Shown here in pieces: positions 6,139 to 14,390 of a stretch of DNA of 42,637 nucleotides; position 1 is the first letter of the stretch; each line of letters starts with the position of its first letter. This DNA comes from Deltaproteobacteria bacterium (GTDB taxonomy: Bacteria; Desulfobacterota; Binatia; UBA12015): positions 1 through 42,637 of the forward strand of contig VGTK01000028.1 in NCBI GenBank assembly GCA_016874715.1. The letters are read 5' to 3'. The notes under the pieces are model-generated. The model saw only the letters and a list, made by a program, of their open reading frames with translations, was not told the DNA's origin and searched no databases. Both the position numbers and the translations under genes were made by a program.

Positions 6139-7143
6139 ATGCAACTCCACGCGCGCGGCCTTCCGCTCCACACCCGTACCCTGTCGGTCACGCTGTCTGC
6201 CGCGTCCGCGGATGCCGTCGCGTTCGAGGGCTACGTCCTCGATCTCCGCAAGCGTGGCTGCGTGCCAGTCGCGGGCGACCTGCAGGGAACCGGCATCATC
6301 CACCACATGCAGCTCGCCGGAGAGCTCGACCCCACCGCACGGACCATCACGCGAATCGCGGCGCGAATGCCGACGGTGGCATTCGAGGCGAGCTTCGCGT
6401 CGCAGGGTGAGAGCTGCCGCGACCTCGCCGGACGCGTCGAGCACCTTGCCGGGGTCCGCATCGACGACGCCTGGGCCCGCAGCCTGGGAGCCGAGATCGG
6501 CGGACCGCGCGGCTGCTCTCACGTGCTGACACTGGCGCAACTGCTGGGCCCGTCCGCGGCATGGGGCCTCGACGAGGATGCACGCATCCTGGCCTCGCCG
6601 CCGAGGCCGGCCGGCGAGCGCATCTTTCGGCGCGACCTGATCGTCGACGGCTACGAGCTGCCCGATGCCCTCTACTTGACGCTGCAGCTGAACGACCTGC
6701 ACTTCGCCCCGGTCGCTCCGGGGGCTGCGGCGGCCGATCGGTTCGCGGCCCAGCTCGAGGTGCGCGCCGCGGCCCTGCTCACGATGCCCGAGATGTCCAC
6801 GCTCGAGCTGGCGATCGCCGAGCGCCGCCGGACGTCGAGCATCCTCGAGACGGCCCCCTGGCGCAGCCGCGAGGACCGGGCGACGCCACTGGTCGGCGCG
6901 ACGCTGCGCAGCGGCATCAGCGCTCGACTGCTGCAGCAGTTCGCCGACGTGCGCGAGGACCGCCCGTTGCTCGACGCCCTCCTCATGCTGGCACCGGCGA
7001 CCGTGCAGTGCCTCGCGTCGTACGTCGACACCTGGACGCAGGTGCCGTGGATGCGCGCCGGCGGCAGCGAGACCGGTGGGTTTCCCGACTCGTGCTGGAT
7101 GTGGCGGCGCGACGGCGCGCTCGGCCGCAAGCGGTTCGGCTGA
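6139..7143 (+). CDS. DUF2889-like protein of unknown function
   Basis: The 334-residue protein lacks a signal peptide and membrane segments. Features that recall DUF2889 are the N-terminal half describing a beta-rich fold with DPTARTITRIAARMPTVAFE, the element GGPRGCSHVLTLAQLLGPSA near residues 121-140 (a Cys-x-His pair that looks like a metal or active site), and a second half starting near residue 160. The C-terminal part (residues 225-330) is helical and ends in a Cys/Trp motif, FPDSCWMWRRDG. The start ATG at 6139 lies 75 bp after bufC on the same strand, so it may be part of that transcript, but no functional tie to bufferins is established for the family. The assignment is by pattern only. 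Confidence 0.65.
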   Translation: MQLHARGLPLHTRTLSVTLSAASADAVAFEGYVLDLRKRGCVPVAGDLQGTGIIHHMQLAGELDPTARTITRIAARMPTVAFEASFASQGESCRDLAGRVEHLAGVRIDDAWARSLGAEIGGPRGCSHVLTLAQLLGPSAAWGLDEDARILASPPRPAGERIFRRDLIVDGYELPDALYLTLQLNDLHFAPVAPGAAAADRFAAQLEVRAAALLTMPEMSTLELAIAERRRTSSILETAPWRSREDRATPLVGATLRSGISARLLQQFADVREDRPLLDALLMLAPATVQCLASYVDTWTQVPWMRAGGSETGGFPDSCWMWRRDGALGRKRFG

Positions 7144-7158
7144 GCGCGCCCGTGCAGA

Positions 7159-7641
7159 CTACAGTCGCGCGAGAACCGACTCGGCGCTCGACGCGTTCAG
7201 GCCGGGTCCGGGCTCGACCATCAAGGCCTCGACCTTGCCGTCGCCGAGGATCATCGCGTAGCGCTGCGAACGCTGCCCCATGCCGAAGCCGCTCGCGTCC
7301 ATGCCGAGTCCGAGCGCGCGCGTCAGCTCGCCGTTGCCGTCGGCCAGCATGCGGACCTTGCCGCCGGCGCTGCTGCTCTTGCCCCAGGCGTCCATGACGA
7401 AGGCGTCGTTCACCGAAAGACAGCAGATCACGTCCGCGCCCTTCTTGCGGAGCGCATCGTGCTGCTCGAGGAACCCCGGCAGGTGCTTCATCGAGCAGGT
7501 CGGTGTGAACGCGCCCGGGACCGCGAACACGACCACGCGCTTGCCGGCGGACATCTCGGCGAGCGAGGTGGGTGTCGGCTTGCCGTCGACCATCTCGGTG
7601 ACCTTCACGTCCGGAATCTTGTCGCCTTCCTTGATTGCCAT
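7159..7641 (-). CDS. Peroxiredoxin, Prx5 (AhpE/PRDX5-like) type
   Basis: The enzyme reduces hydroperoxides with thiols. The peroxidatic Cys is at about residue 49 in PGAFTPTCSMKHLPGF, the signature of the Prx5 subfamily. CCLSVNDAFVMDAW near residues 73-86 provides further family-specific residues, and Cys73 or Cys74 may act as resolving residue. The 160-residue length is normal for Prx5. The ATG at 7641 has GAGGG seven bases upstream. It ends 15 bp from the converging DUF2889-like gene, and the flippase gene lies 162 bp upstream on the same strand. It is cytoplasmic, with no leader. Confidence 0.95.
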   Translation of the reverse strand: MAIKEGDKIPDVKVTEMVDGKPTPTSLAEMSAGKRVVVFAVPGAFTPTCSMKHLPGFLEQHDALRKKGADVICCLSVNDAFVMDAWGKSSSAGGKVRMLADGNGELTRALGLGMDASGFGMGQRSQRYAMILGDGKVEALMVEPGPGLNASSAESVLARL

Positions 7642-7803
7642 GTCGCCCTCGTTCCGCGCGGGTTGGTTTGACGCGCGGCCTTACTGCTAGCCGAGGCTCG
7701 CGCAGCGCTCAAGGACGCTGGGTGCGGCTTTCGCCACCCGCGATCCAGACAGCGCGCGCAGCGGGCCCAGCACGATCGCCGCCGCGACGTCCCGAGGCGC
7801 CGG

Positions 7804-9255
7804 TCACGCGCGGCCGCGCAGGGAGGCGAAGGTGTCGAGGTAGATCCGCCGGTTCCAGGCGATCCAGCCCGCGACCAGCGCGAGCGGGACGGCACGCGCC
7901 GTGACCCCATTGACGCCACTGGCGAGCAAGACGACCACCGCGAAGCCCGGCAGCGTCACCGCGAGCAGGCGCGCGTTGTCGGCGCGCACGCGGTAGCCCA
8001 GCACCCGGTGGTGATAGGCGAACGTCACGACCAGCGCAGCCGCGTTCGCCGCGCAGTACGCGAGCGCGACCGCCGTCGCGCCCAGGCGTGGCAGCAGGAG
8101 CAGCGCGAGCACCGCCCAGCCCGCCCAGTAGAACACCGCCTGAAAGAGCAGGAAGCCGAGCCGCTCGCGCGGCAGCAGCGAGATGTTCATCGACTGGCGC
8201 AGCATCGCGATCAGCTCGCCGCCGAGCTGCCAGCAGAGCATCGGCGCGGCGGCGAGAAACGCCGGCGTGTAGAGCACCGGCACCCACACGTCGCGCGTAC
8301 ACAGCAGCACGACGATCGCCGGCGCGAGCACCGCGAGCGCGAGGCGCAGGAACTCGTCCTGCAACGCCTGGATCGCCGGCGGATCGTGCAGCTTGGTGGC
8401 GACCTTCGGCATGCCGTAGGTCCACAGCGAGGCGCCCAGGATGCCGAGGTAGTTCTGACCCACCTGCCACGCCACCTGGTAGTAGCCGTTCGCCTCCGCA
8501 CCGAAGTGGCCGATGATCGCGCCGCGCACGACCAGCGCAGCTCCTGCCGCGGTGAGGCTGGCGAGCGCCAGTGCGCCGGCGAGACGCACCAGCCGCCGCA
8601 CGATCGCCGCGTCGACGGCCGCGGGTCGCAAGACGATGCTGCGCGGCCGCACGACCCTCCGCCACACCAGCGTCGCACCGATGACGACCGTTGCGACCTC
8701 GGCGATCACGAGTGCCGCGACCGCCCCGGTCAGCCCGAGGAGCCAGACCAGCGACGCCATCGCGACCAGTCCGACGAGCGCGTCGGCGACGGCAAGCTGC
8801 GTGCAGGCGCGGAACTGGAGCGTGCCGGCCAGCATGCGCTGGAGCAGCGCCGCCGGCACGGCAAAGATCAGTCCAGCGGCGACGAGGACGATCAGCCCGG
8901 CCTGGCCCTCGTCGTGGAAGGCGAGCCGCGCGAGCCACGGCGCGCCAGCGGCGCAGCCGATGCCGAGCACGAGCGCCAGCCCGCCGAAGAGCGCGAACGC
9001 CGACGGAATGAGCCGCTCCAGCATCGAGCGGTCGTCGCGGCCGGCCCCCTCCGCCACCAGCTTCAGGAAGCCGTTGCCGGCTCCGAGCATGGATGCCTGG
9101 CGGAAGACGTCCTGCAGTGCGACCGCTTGCGCGAGGAGGCCCATCCCGCCGGGCCCCAGCAGCGTCGCCACGATCTTCGTGCGCGTCGCGCCGATCAGCA
9201 TGAGGATCAGCTGCTGGCCGCTCAGCAGGCCGACGGAACGGACGAGTTCGCTCAC
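7804..9255 (-). CDS. Polysaccharide flippase, Wzx/MATE-like
   Basis: The 483-residue integral membrane protein has about 12-14 hydrophobic segments throughout, a start typical of O-antigen or teichoic acid translocases (SGQQLILMLIGATRTKIVATLLGP, with GPGGMGLLAQ after it), and basic loops. It should flip undecaprenyl-linked glycan units across the inner membrane. GTG at 9255 is the likely start; the upstream signal is weak. Glycosyltransferases and a polymerase are absent, so it is an orphan flippase rather than part of a visible O-antigen cluster. Residues 15-40 and the charged loop near 160-180 are typical of the family; substrate unknown. Confidence 0.85.
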   Translation of the reverse strand: MSELVRSVGLLSGQQLILMLIGATRTKIVATLLGPGGMGLLAQAVALQDVFRQASMLGAGNGFLKLVAEGAGRDDRSMLERLIPSAFALFGGLALVLGIGCAAGAPWLARLAFHDEGQAGLIVLVAAGLIFAVPAALLQRMLAGTLQFRACTQLAVADALVGLVAMASLVWLLGLTGAVAALVIAEVATVVIGATLVWRRVVRPRSIVLRPAAVDAAIVRRLVRLAGALALASLTAAGAALVVRGAIIGHFGAEANGYYQVAWQVGQNYLGILGASLWTYGMPKVATKLHDPPAIQALQDEFLRLALAVLAPAIVVLLCTRDVWVPVLYTPAFLAAAPMLCWQLGGELIAMLRQSMNISLLPRERLGFLLFQAVFYWAGWAVLALLLLPRLGATAVALAYCAANAAALVVTFAYHHRVLGYRVRADNARLLAVTLPGFAVVVLLASGVNGVTARAVPLALVAGWIAWNRRIYLDTFASLRGRA

Positions 9256-9325
9256 CAGCCTCGGGGCTAGCAGCAGGCGCGCCGCGGCGACAAGGGCCAG
9301 CCGCGATCGCTGCCGCTGGTGACGG

Positions 9326-9649
9326 TCAGCGGGAGAGCTGCGCGCGGCCCAGCGCGTCGAAGTTCACGACGGCGGCGCCGCTCGTCGCGTCGACGATCGA
9401 GACGACCCCCTGCGGCACGGCATGCTGCCACGCGCGCCCCCATCGCTCGGCGGCCCGACGACGGCTCTCGGCGGGCAGATCGTGCCAGCGCGCTCCTACC
9501 CGGACGATCAACAGACGTGGCGCGCCGTCGAGGCGACTCGCCTCGACGATACCCAGCTCTTCGCGTGCCGCATCGGAGCGCAGCTCCGCGAGCACCGCCT
9601 CCGGCGCCACGCTGTGGGCCCAGGCTTGCGTCGCGGCCGCCACGAGCAC
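9326..9649 (-). CDS. Small secreted protein, start uncertain
   Basis: Counting from the GTG at 9649 this is 107 residues, but the reading frame continues upstream as GHLGALLVLVAAATQAWA, which completes a Sec signal peptide (cleavage after AWA). The real start is therefore probably upstream, perhaps at the CTG at 9718 that overlaps the TGA of the CehA-like gene in the form CTGA. No ATG, GTG or TTG exists between 9650 and 9718 in this frame. The mature part (HSVAPEAVLAELRSDAAREE and on) is alpha/beta with one hydrophobic strand region (LLIVRVGARW). It lacks Cys. Function unknown; the tight link to the upstream secreted PHP protein suggests a shared compartment. Confidence 0.65.
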   Translation of the reverse strand: MLVAAATQAWAHSVAPEAVLAELRSDAAREELGIVEASRLDGAPRLLIVRVGARWHDLPAESRRRAAERWGRAWQHAVPQGVVSIVDATSGAAVVNFDALGRAQLSR

Positions 9650-9714
9650 GAGCAGCGCACCGAGGTGGCCGGCGACCCGACTCGTGCCGGGTCGCCGGGG
9701 CCCCCTGCCCGCGA

Positions 9715-12700
9715 TCAGCGCGCCGTCCCGGCCGCCCTGGCGCGGTCTGCCTTCAGCTGCTGCAGCTCGGCGGGCGGCAGCTGGCTCTCCAGCACGGCCT
9801 CCGCCGCATCGGCGGGGATCCGGAAGCGGTACAGCGGGAAGTAGTCCTCGGTGGACGTGTCCTTGTCGCGCTGGACCTTCTCGCCGAGCTCCTTGCCGGT
9901 CACCACGGTGCCGTCGGCCAGCACGTTGTTCGCCCCGTGGGCGTTGGCCTCGGGCGGCGTGGTCACCGCGGCGAGCGTGGCCGAGAGCCAGCTGCGCAGC
10001 GTCGCGAGCCAGGTGCGATCGGCGCGTTCGACGCGCGCGAACGCGGGTAGCTCGCTGGCGAGCTGCGTCGCCGTTGCCGTCACGGGCAGGCCGGGCGCGT
10101 CGAAGCCATCGCCCGCGAGATCGACGAAGATCGGATTGGTGAAGCCGAGCGGAATCAGCCCCGGGACGATCGCGTCGAGCAGCGCGTCCGGAGTCGGCAG
10201 CGGTGACAGCTTCGCGCCAGCTTCCACGATGAAGTACGTGTCTACCACGAGATTGACGGGAATCTCCGCTTCGAATCGGGTGATCCGTCCCAGCGCCTGG
10301 CTGAACGGACTCGCCGGCGGCGCGGTCACCTGCGGTGACGTGGCGGCATCGAAGGTCAGCGTCGTGAAGCCGTTGGCGATCACGCGCACCTCTTCGACCG
10401 GGATCCAGTTCGCCGCCTGCACCTCGATCTGCAGCCGAACCGTCGAGCTCACCGGCACCAGCGTCGAGCCGAGTCCGGCCGAGCTGCCGACCGTGTCGAG
10501 CAACGTGAAGCGGATGAACGGGCCGGTGGTCGCCATCATGTTGGCCGACTTCACGTTCGCGTTGAACGTCGTCGGGTTCAGAGTAGCGGGGTCGTCACCG
10601 GCACCGCCGACGTACGTCCGGGCATATCCCGCGCTCTCCAGCGTCACCCGGTGCGTGTCCGAGGTGCCGGTGCCGCCGATGAGCGGCACGGTGGGCGGAT
10701 CGAGCTGGCTCAGGAGAGACAGCCAGTCGCGCCGTACTGCGATGTACGACGGGATATCCGTGCCGTTGAGGATCTCCATCACGTCGAAGTCGATGTTGCG
10801 CAGCCCGTCCGGGTTCGAGACGGCCGAGGTGCTCGGACCGGTGACGTCGTCGTCGAGCAGCATGTCGTTGGGCGACGCGTTGATCGGCAGGGTCGGGTCG
10901 TAGCCGATGTTGTTGAACAAGCCGATCGCCGTGATCCCCGAGACGCCGGCGCGCACGTGGTTGTACTGGATCACCTCCGCGCCCTGGTCGCGGAGCCGCT
11001 TGAAGATCCAGTTCGGCGCCACGAACTCGTCCTCGATGGCACCGTCGCGGCGCGCGTTCGCCTGAACCGGCAACGGCCAGGCGTTGATGTGCCCGGTGCT
11101 GTCGGGGAAGACCGGCGGGTTCGGGACAGAGCCGGTGACCTCGTTGCCCACCATGGACGTGATGCGACTGCCGAGATTCAGGCTCGCGATGAGCGGCGCG
11201 TAGTCGAGCTGGTAGTCGTGGTCGGTGCTGACCATCACCTCGACGCCCTCGGCCGCGAAGCCGCCCACGCGGTCCGCGGGCGGCGCCGTCGAGTCGAGGC
11301 TGCGCGCCGAGTGAACGTGGAAGTCGCCGGAGATGAAGCCCGTGGTGTCGACCGAGCGGCGCAGGCGGAAGTTCAGCTTGCGCGTGCGCTCGGCGCGGAC
11401 GTTGATGATCCTGCGTCGCAGCGAGTACTCGGGTCCGCGCGAGGCATAGACCTCGTACTTGCCCGGGCGCAGCTGCACCGTGCCGGTTCCGTTGGCCAGG
11501 AAGACCCAGTTCGCCTGCGCTGGACCACCGCCGAAGGTCTCCATGCGCAGGTCGACGTCGGGGCCGACGGTCGGATCGCCGATCGCGATCACGTCGCTCG
11601 CAAAGCGCGGATCGACCGTCGGCGACACGCCCTTGATGGTGATCTTGGCCGGCATGGCGGGATCCGGACCGACGGCCGTCTCGAGCACCTTGAGCTCGAC
11701 GGTCGCGAGCGCGCTGAGATCCGGCACGCTCACCGCCGTGTTCGCGGCCGCGTTCACGACCACGCCGGCGACGGTGACCGGATCGCGCTCCGGGGAGCGA
11801 AACTCCAGGCTGTAGGTGCCGACCGGCAGCACGATCCCCGAGAACGCACCGGTCTGGCTGGTGCGGAACTGCGTCACCGGAGTGCCCGCGCCGAACACCG
11901 GCAGGGCCGCGCCGCCGGTACGCGTCGCGATGACGCTCGCGCCCACGTCGGCCGTGTCCTCGGCGCCGACGTCGCCCGAGATCGTGCCGGTGGCGAAACC
12001 TCGCCGCACCGCGATCTCCGTGATCATCGGGTTCGACACCGCGGCGACGTCGTTCCGGTTGCCCACGTAGATGCGCCGCTTGTACGTGAGGATTCCCCCC
12101 GCCTGCAGCGTGCCCAGCGGCGGGTTGCCGAACGCGGTCAGGAGATTGCTGCTGACGCCGAAGATCGAGTTGACGGGCGCCACCACCGGCGGGCTGCCGC
12201 CGGGGCCGTCCTGGTCGATCGATGTCTCGTCGCCGAGGATGCCGTAGGCGTTCTCGCCGATGCCGAGCGCGTTGGCGGGGTCGAAGATGCCGTTCGACGG
12301 GCCGACGATGCCCGGCGCCGCAGCGAACGGCGGCACCTCGAGCGCGGCCGCGATGTTTCCGAAGTCGAGCACGGCGTGCTTGAAGCCCCGACCCACGACC
12401 GGCGAGAACGGTACCTGCGCGCGCTGCGTCCACAGGCTGACGTCGAGAAAGCCGCCGAGTCCGGCGGCGGGATTGGTCGGATGGTTGTTCGTCACCGTCG
12501 TGGTGACGGTGAGGAACGGATCGCTGTTCGCCGCCGTGTACTCGGTGACCACGACCAGGTCGCTCGGGGCGACCGGCGTCGCGCCGACGTCGAAGCCCAG
12601 AAGGTTGCCGGTACACGTCACCGTGGCCGACGTCGGCGTCGAGGACGCGCTGACCCCCGTGTAGACCACGAAGTTGTTGGTGCTGAGGCCGCCCACCGTG

Positions 12701-13041
12701 AAGAGCTGCGTCAGGTGGTCGTTGTTCTGTCCGTTGCTGCCGAGGTCGATGACCGAGCAGCCGCTGAAGGCGAACTCGCTGACCTTCGGGGGCGCGCTCG
12801 GCCCGAGCAGTGGCACCAGGTCGTCCTGCGGCCCGACGTCGTCGATCACCGCCTGGACGACGCCGTTCGACACATACCAGTCGTCGATGCCGCCGTCGGC
12901 GTCCGTCCCGGCAAAGAGTACGGTGCCGGCGTTGCCGACCGTCACCTGGGTGGCGACCGGGATGGACCAGGCCGCCGTCGCGCCCACCAGCAGTGCGGTG
13001 CTCGCGAGGATCGTCCGGAACGAGAAGCGCGGGTGTCGCAC
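9715..13041 (-). CDS. Secreted CehA/McbA-like PHP-domain metallohydrolase, multidomain
   Basis: The 1108-residue protein begins with a Sec signal peptide (RTILASTALLVGATAAWS). Residues about 30-360 form a beta-rich exported region. A carboxypeptidase-regulatory-like Ig fold (ISGDVGAEDTADVGASVIAT, FSGIVLPVGTYSLEFRSPER) follows near residues 360-440, and a second beta region near 440-560. The catalytic PHP domain starts near residue 568 with ISGDFHVHSARS, continues with VSTDHDYQLDY, GNEVTG, IQYNHVRAG and ends with GTSDTHR near residue 794. These are the metal-binding residues of the CehA/McbA family, whose known members cleave carbamate or aryl esters. The GTG at 13041 has GGGAGGGAA upstream. 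Substrate is not deducible; periplasmic or extracellular. Confidence 0.88.
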   Translation of the reverse strand: MRHPRFSFRTILASTALLVGATAAWSIPVATQVTVGNAGTVLFAGTDADGGIDDWYVSNGVVQAVIDDVGPQDDLVPLLGPSAPPKVSEFAFSGCSVIDLGSNGQNNDHLTQLFTVGGLSTNNFVVYTGVSASSTPTSATVTCTGNLLGFDVGATPVAPSDLVVVTEYTAANSDPFLTVTTTVTNNHPTNPAAGLGGFLDVSLWTQRAQVPFSPVVGRGFKHAVLDFGNIAAALEVPPFAAAPGIVGPSNGIFDPANALGIGENAYGILGDETSIDQDGPGGSPPVVAPVNSIFGVSSNLLTAFGNPPLGTLQAGGILTYKRRIYVGNRNDVAAVSNPMITEIAVRRGFATGTISGDVGAEDTADVGASVIATRTGGAALPVFGAGTPVTQFRTSQTGAFSGIVLPVGTYSLEFRSPERDPVTVAGVVVNAAANTAVSVPDLSALATVELKVLETAVGPDPAMPAKITIKGVSPTVDPRFASDVIAIGDPTVGPDVDLRMETFGGGPAQANWVFLANGTGTVQLRPGKYEVYASRGPEYSLRRRIINVRAERTRKLNFRLRRSVDTTGFISGDFHVHSARSLDSTAPPADRVGGFAAEGVEVMVSTDHDYQLDYAPLIASLNLGSRITSMVGNEVTGSVPNPPVFPDSTGHINAWPLPVQANARRDGAIEDEFVAPNWIFKRLRDQGAEVIQYNHVRAGVSGITAIGLFNNIGYDPTLPINASPNDMLLDDDVTGPSTSAVSNPDGLRNIDFDVMEILNGTDIPSYIAVRRDWLSLLSQLDPPTVPLIGGTGTSDTHRVTLESAGYARTYVGGAGDDPATLNPTTFNANVKSANMMATTGPFIRFTLLDTVGSSAGLGSTLVPVSSTVRLQIEVQAANWIPVEEVRVIANGFTTLTFDAATSPQVTAPPASPFSQALGRITRFEAEIPVNLVVDTYFIVEAGAKLSPLPTPDALLDAIVPGLIPLGFTNPIFVDLAGDGFDAPGLPVTATATQLASELPAFARVERADRTWLATLRSWLSATLAAVTTPPEANAHGANNVLADGTVVTGKELGEKVQRDKDTSTEDYFPLYRFRIPADAAEAVLESQLPPAELQQLKADRARAAGTAR

Positions 13042-13122
13042 GGGGTTCCCTCCCGACCCGCGGTCGTAGGGCCAGTGCGGGTTGGTACGAAGACTACAGC
13101 CCGGGACGCGCGGCGCGCAACA

Positions 13123-13159
13123 GATACTTCACACGCAAACGCCCTGATACTTCACACGC
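13123..13159 (-). repeat. Two 14-bp direct repeats spaced 23 bp, upstream of the CehA-like gene
   Basis: GATACTTCACACGC occurs at 13123-13136 and again at 13146-13159, identical in all 14 bases, and start to start 23 bp, close to two helical turns. The pair lies 80-120 bp upstream of the leftward CehA-like start. This arrangement is typical of two-site regulator operators. The region is 180 bp long in total and has no other gene. Confidence 0.55.
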
Positions 13160-13222
13160 GACCACCCGGCAGAGGGTTCGCGCGCCGCGCCGAGAGCGCT
13201 CCGGCGGCCCGATGGTCCGGGC

Positions 13223-14176
13223 CTACCAGCGACGAACCGGACCGCTGTCGAGGTGCAGGAAGCCATCCTGCGGGTAGTACCCGACACCCCCGGCGCGCAT
13301 CGCGATGGCCACGTTGCGCAGCTGACGGACGTCGCGTCCGGGCAACTGGATGTCGATCGCCTGTCCCGTCAGGTGGTAGCTGTGCTCGGCAACGCGTCCG
13401 CTGACCCGGCGGTACCCCTCGTTGGTCACCGGCGAGCGGTAACCGGAGAACACGTGGATCGGCTCGCTGCTGCCCACCGCCCGGCGTAGATCGTAGAGCT
13501 GATTGAGCACGCGGGGATCGATCTGGCAGGTCTCGCCGTTGTGATGGTCGCGCAGCAGGTTGTCGATCGCCTCGAGCGCTTGCGGCTCGTAGCGACCGTC
13601 GACGAAGTAGTCGACGTTCAGCCGCTCGTCCGTGTGTACGCAATACAGCGACAGATCGCGGACTTCGCTGGCGTCGGCACCGAACGCAAACGGCCGCGTG
13701 GGCGCGAAATCGCCAGGCAGGACCGGCTCGAGCTCGACATCGGCGCGTGCCGTCGTGACGACCCGGCTGCGCGGGCTTTCACGACGTGACGCGACGGCGT
13801 TGCGCTCGGTCCCACGGGCCGCGGGCTTCCGGCTCGCGAGCTGCTGCGTGCTCTTGCCGCCAGACTTGGCCCGGCTCGACACGGACTTGCTCTTCGCGGT
13901 CGAGGCCCCCTTCGCGGCTGGCCTGCTCGAGTTCGTGGCTCGCGCGGTCTTGCTTCCCGAGGACCGCGACGCAGCGGCGCTTTCGCGGCCGCGCTTCACG
14001 GGAGCTGCTGCCTTGCTGCCCCCCGGGGACGCCTTCTTCCGGACACTCGAGACCTTGGCGGCAAACGAGAGTTCCGGAAGGAGCAGAAGACCTGCGACCA
14101 CCCCACCACCGAGCCACATGAACCGCCTGCGGCTGGCGGAAGAGACACCCTTCCCGTCCAGATCCGGCTCCGTCAT
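13223..14176 (-). CDS. mepK: DUF882 / MepK-like D,D-endopeptidase (M15 fold), Tat-exported
   Basis: The 317-residue protein has a twin-arginine leader (SRRRFMWLGGGVVAG, residues 16-30) and the M15/DUF882 zinc site: H268 and D275 in SYHLTGQAID, H308 in FLHLD. In E. coli MepK (YcbK) cleaves 3-3 peptidoglycan crosslinks and is itself beside ycbB, as here. Between residues 41 and 145 lies an unusual 100-residue linker rich in Ser, Ala, Lys and Arg, not present in the E. coli protein, perhaps for cell-wall contact. The ATG at 14176 has GGGAGGG three bases upstream and starts just before the leader; the frame runs back to 14533 with no homology. It lies 214 bp downstream of the LdtD-like gene. Assignment firm by fold; precise bond inferred. 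Confidence 0.9.
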   Translation of the reverse strand: MTEPDLDGKGVSSASRRRFMWLGGGVVAGLLLLPELSFAAKVSSVRKKASPGGSKAAAPVKRGRESAAASRSSGSKTARATNSSRPAAKGASTAKSKSVSSRAKSGGKSTQQLASRKPAARGTERNAVASRRESPRSRVVTTARADVELEPVLPGDFAPTRPFAFGADASEVRDLSLYCVHTDERLNVDYFVDGRYEPQALEAIDNLLRDHHNGETCQIDPRVLNQLYDLRRAVGSSEPIHVFSGYRSPVTNEGYRRVSGRVAEHSYHLTGQAIDIQLPGRDVRQLRNVAIAMRAGGVGYYPQDGFLHLDSGPVRRW

Positions 14177-14179
14177 TCC

Positions 14180-14186
14180 CCCTCCC
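14180..14186 (-). promoter_or_regulatory. Strong ribosome binding site for the MepK-like gene
   Basis: GGGAGGG, three bases before ATG at 14176, decides this start over upstream open codons. Confidence 0.6.
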
Positions 14187-14264
14187 TGGGATCGATCGCA
14201 CGGTGACGACACGGGCTCCCTCTCCCGCACCGCCACCCCAGCGTGCGCGTCGATACCTACAACA

Positions 14265-14288
14265 CGAGGCTGCGGAGGTCCAGCCTCG
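14265..14288 (-). terminator. Candidate terminator stem-loop behind the LdtD-like gene
   Basis: CGAGGCTG and CAGCCTCG form a perfect 8-bp stem with an 8-base loop. On the leftward strand the stem is followed by TGTTGTAGG, moderately T-rich, in the 214-bp gap between the transpeptidase and the endopeptidase genes. It may partly separate the two genes. Confidence 0.4.
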
Positions 14289-14390
14289 GACGCGACTTTT
14301 CGCCCTGCGCCCGACCGGCAGGTCAGGCGCGAACGCGCACCGACGGAGCACGGCGCGTCCCGGTTCTCGCTTGCTTGACGCGGGCCGGTG

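Noticed and set aside
10651..13404. Long rightward frame of about 917 codons opposite the CehA-like gene
   Set aside because: Rich in Arg, Asp, His and Val, no recognisable motif, and exactly antisense to a well-supported exported hydrolase. GC-rich DNA opens such frames.
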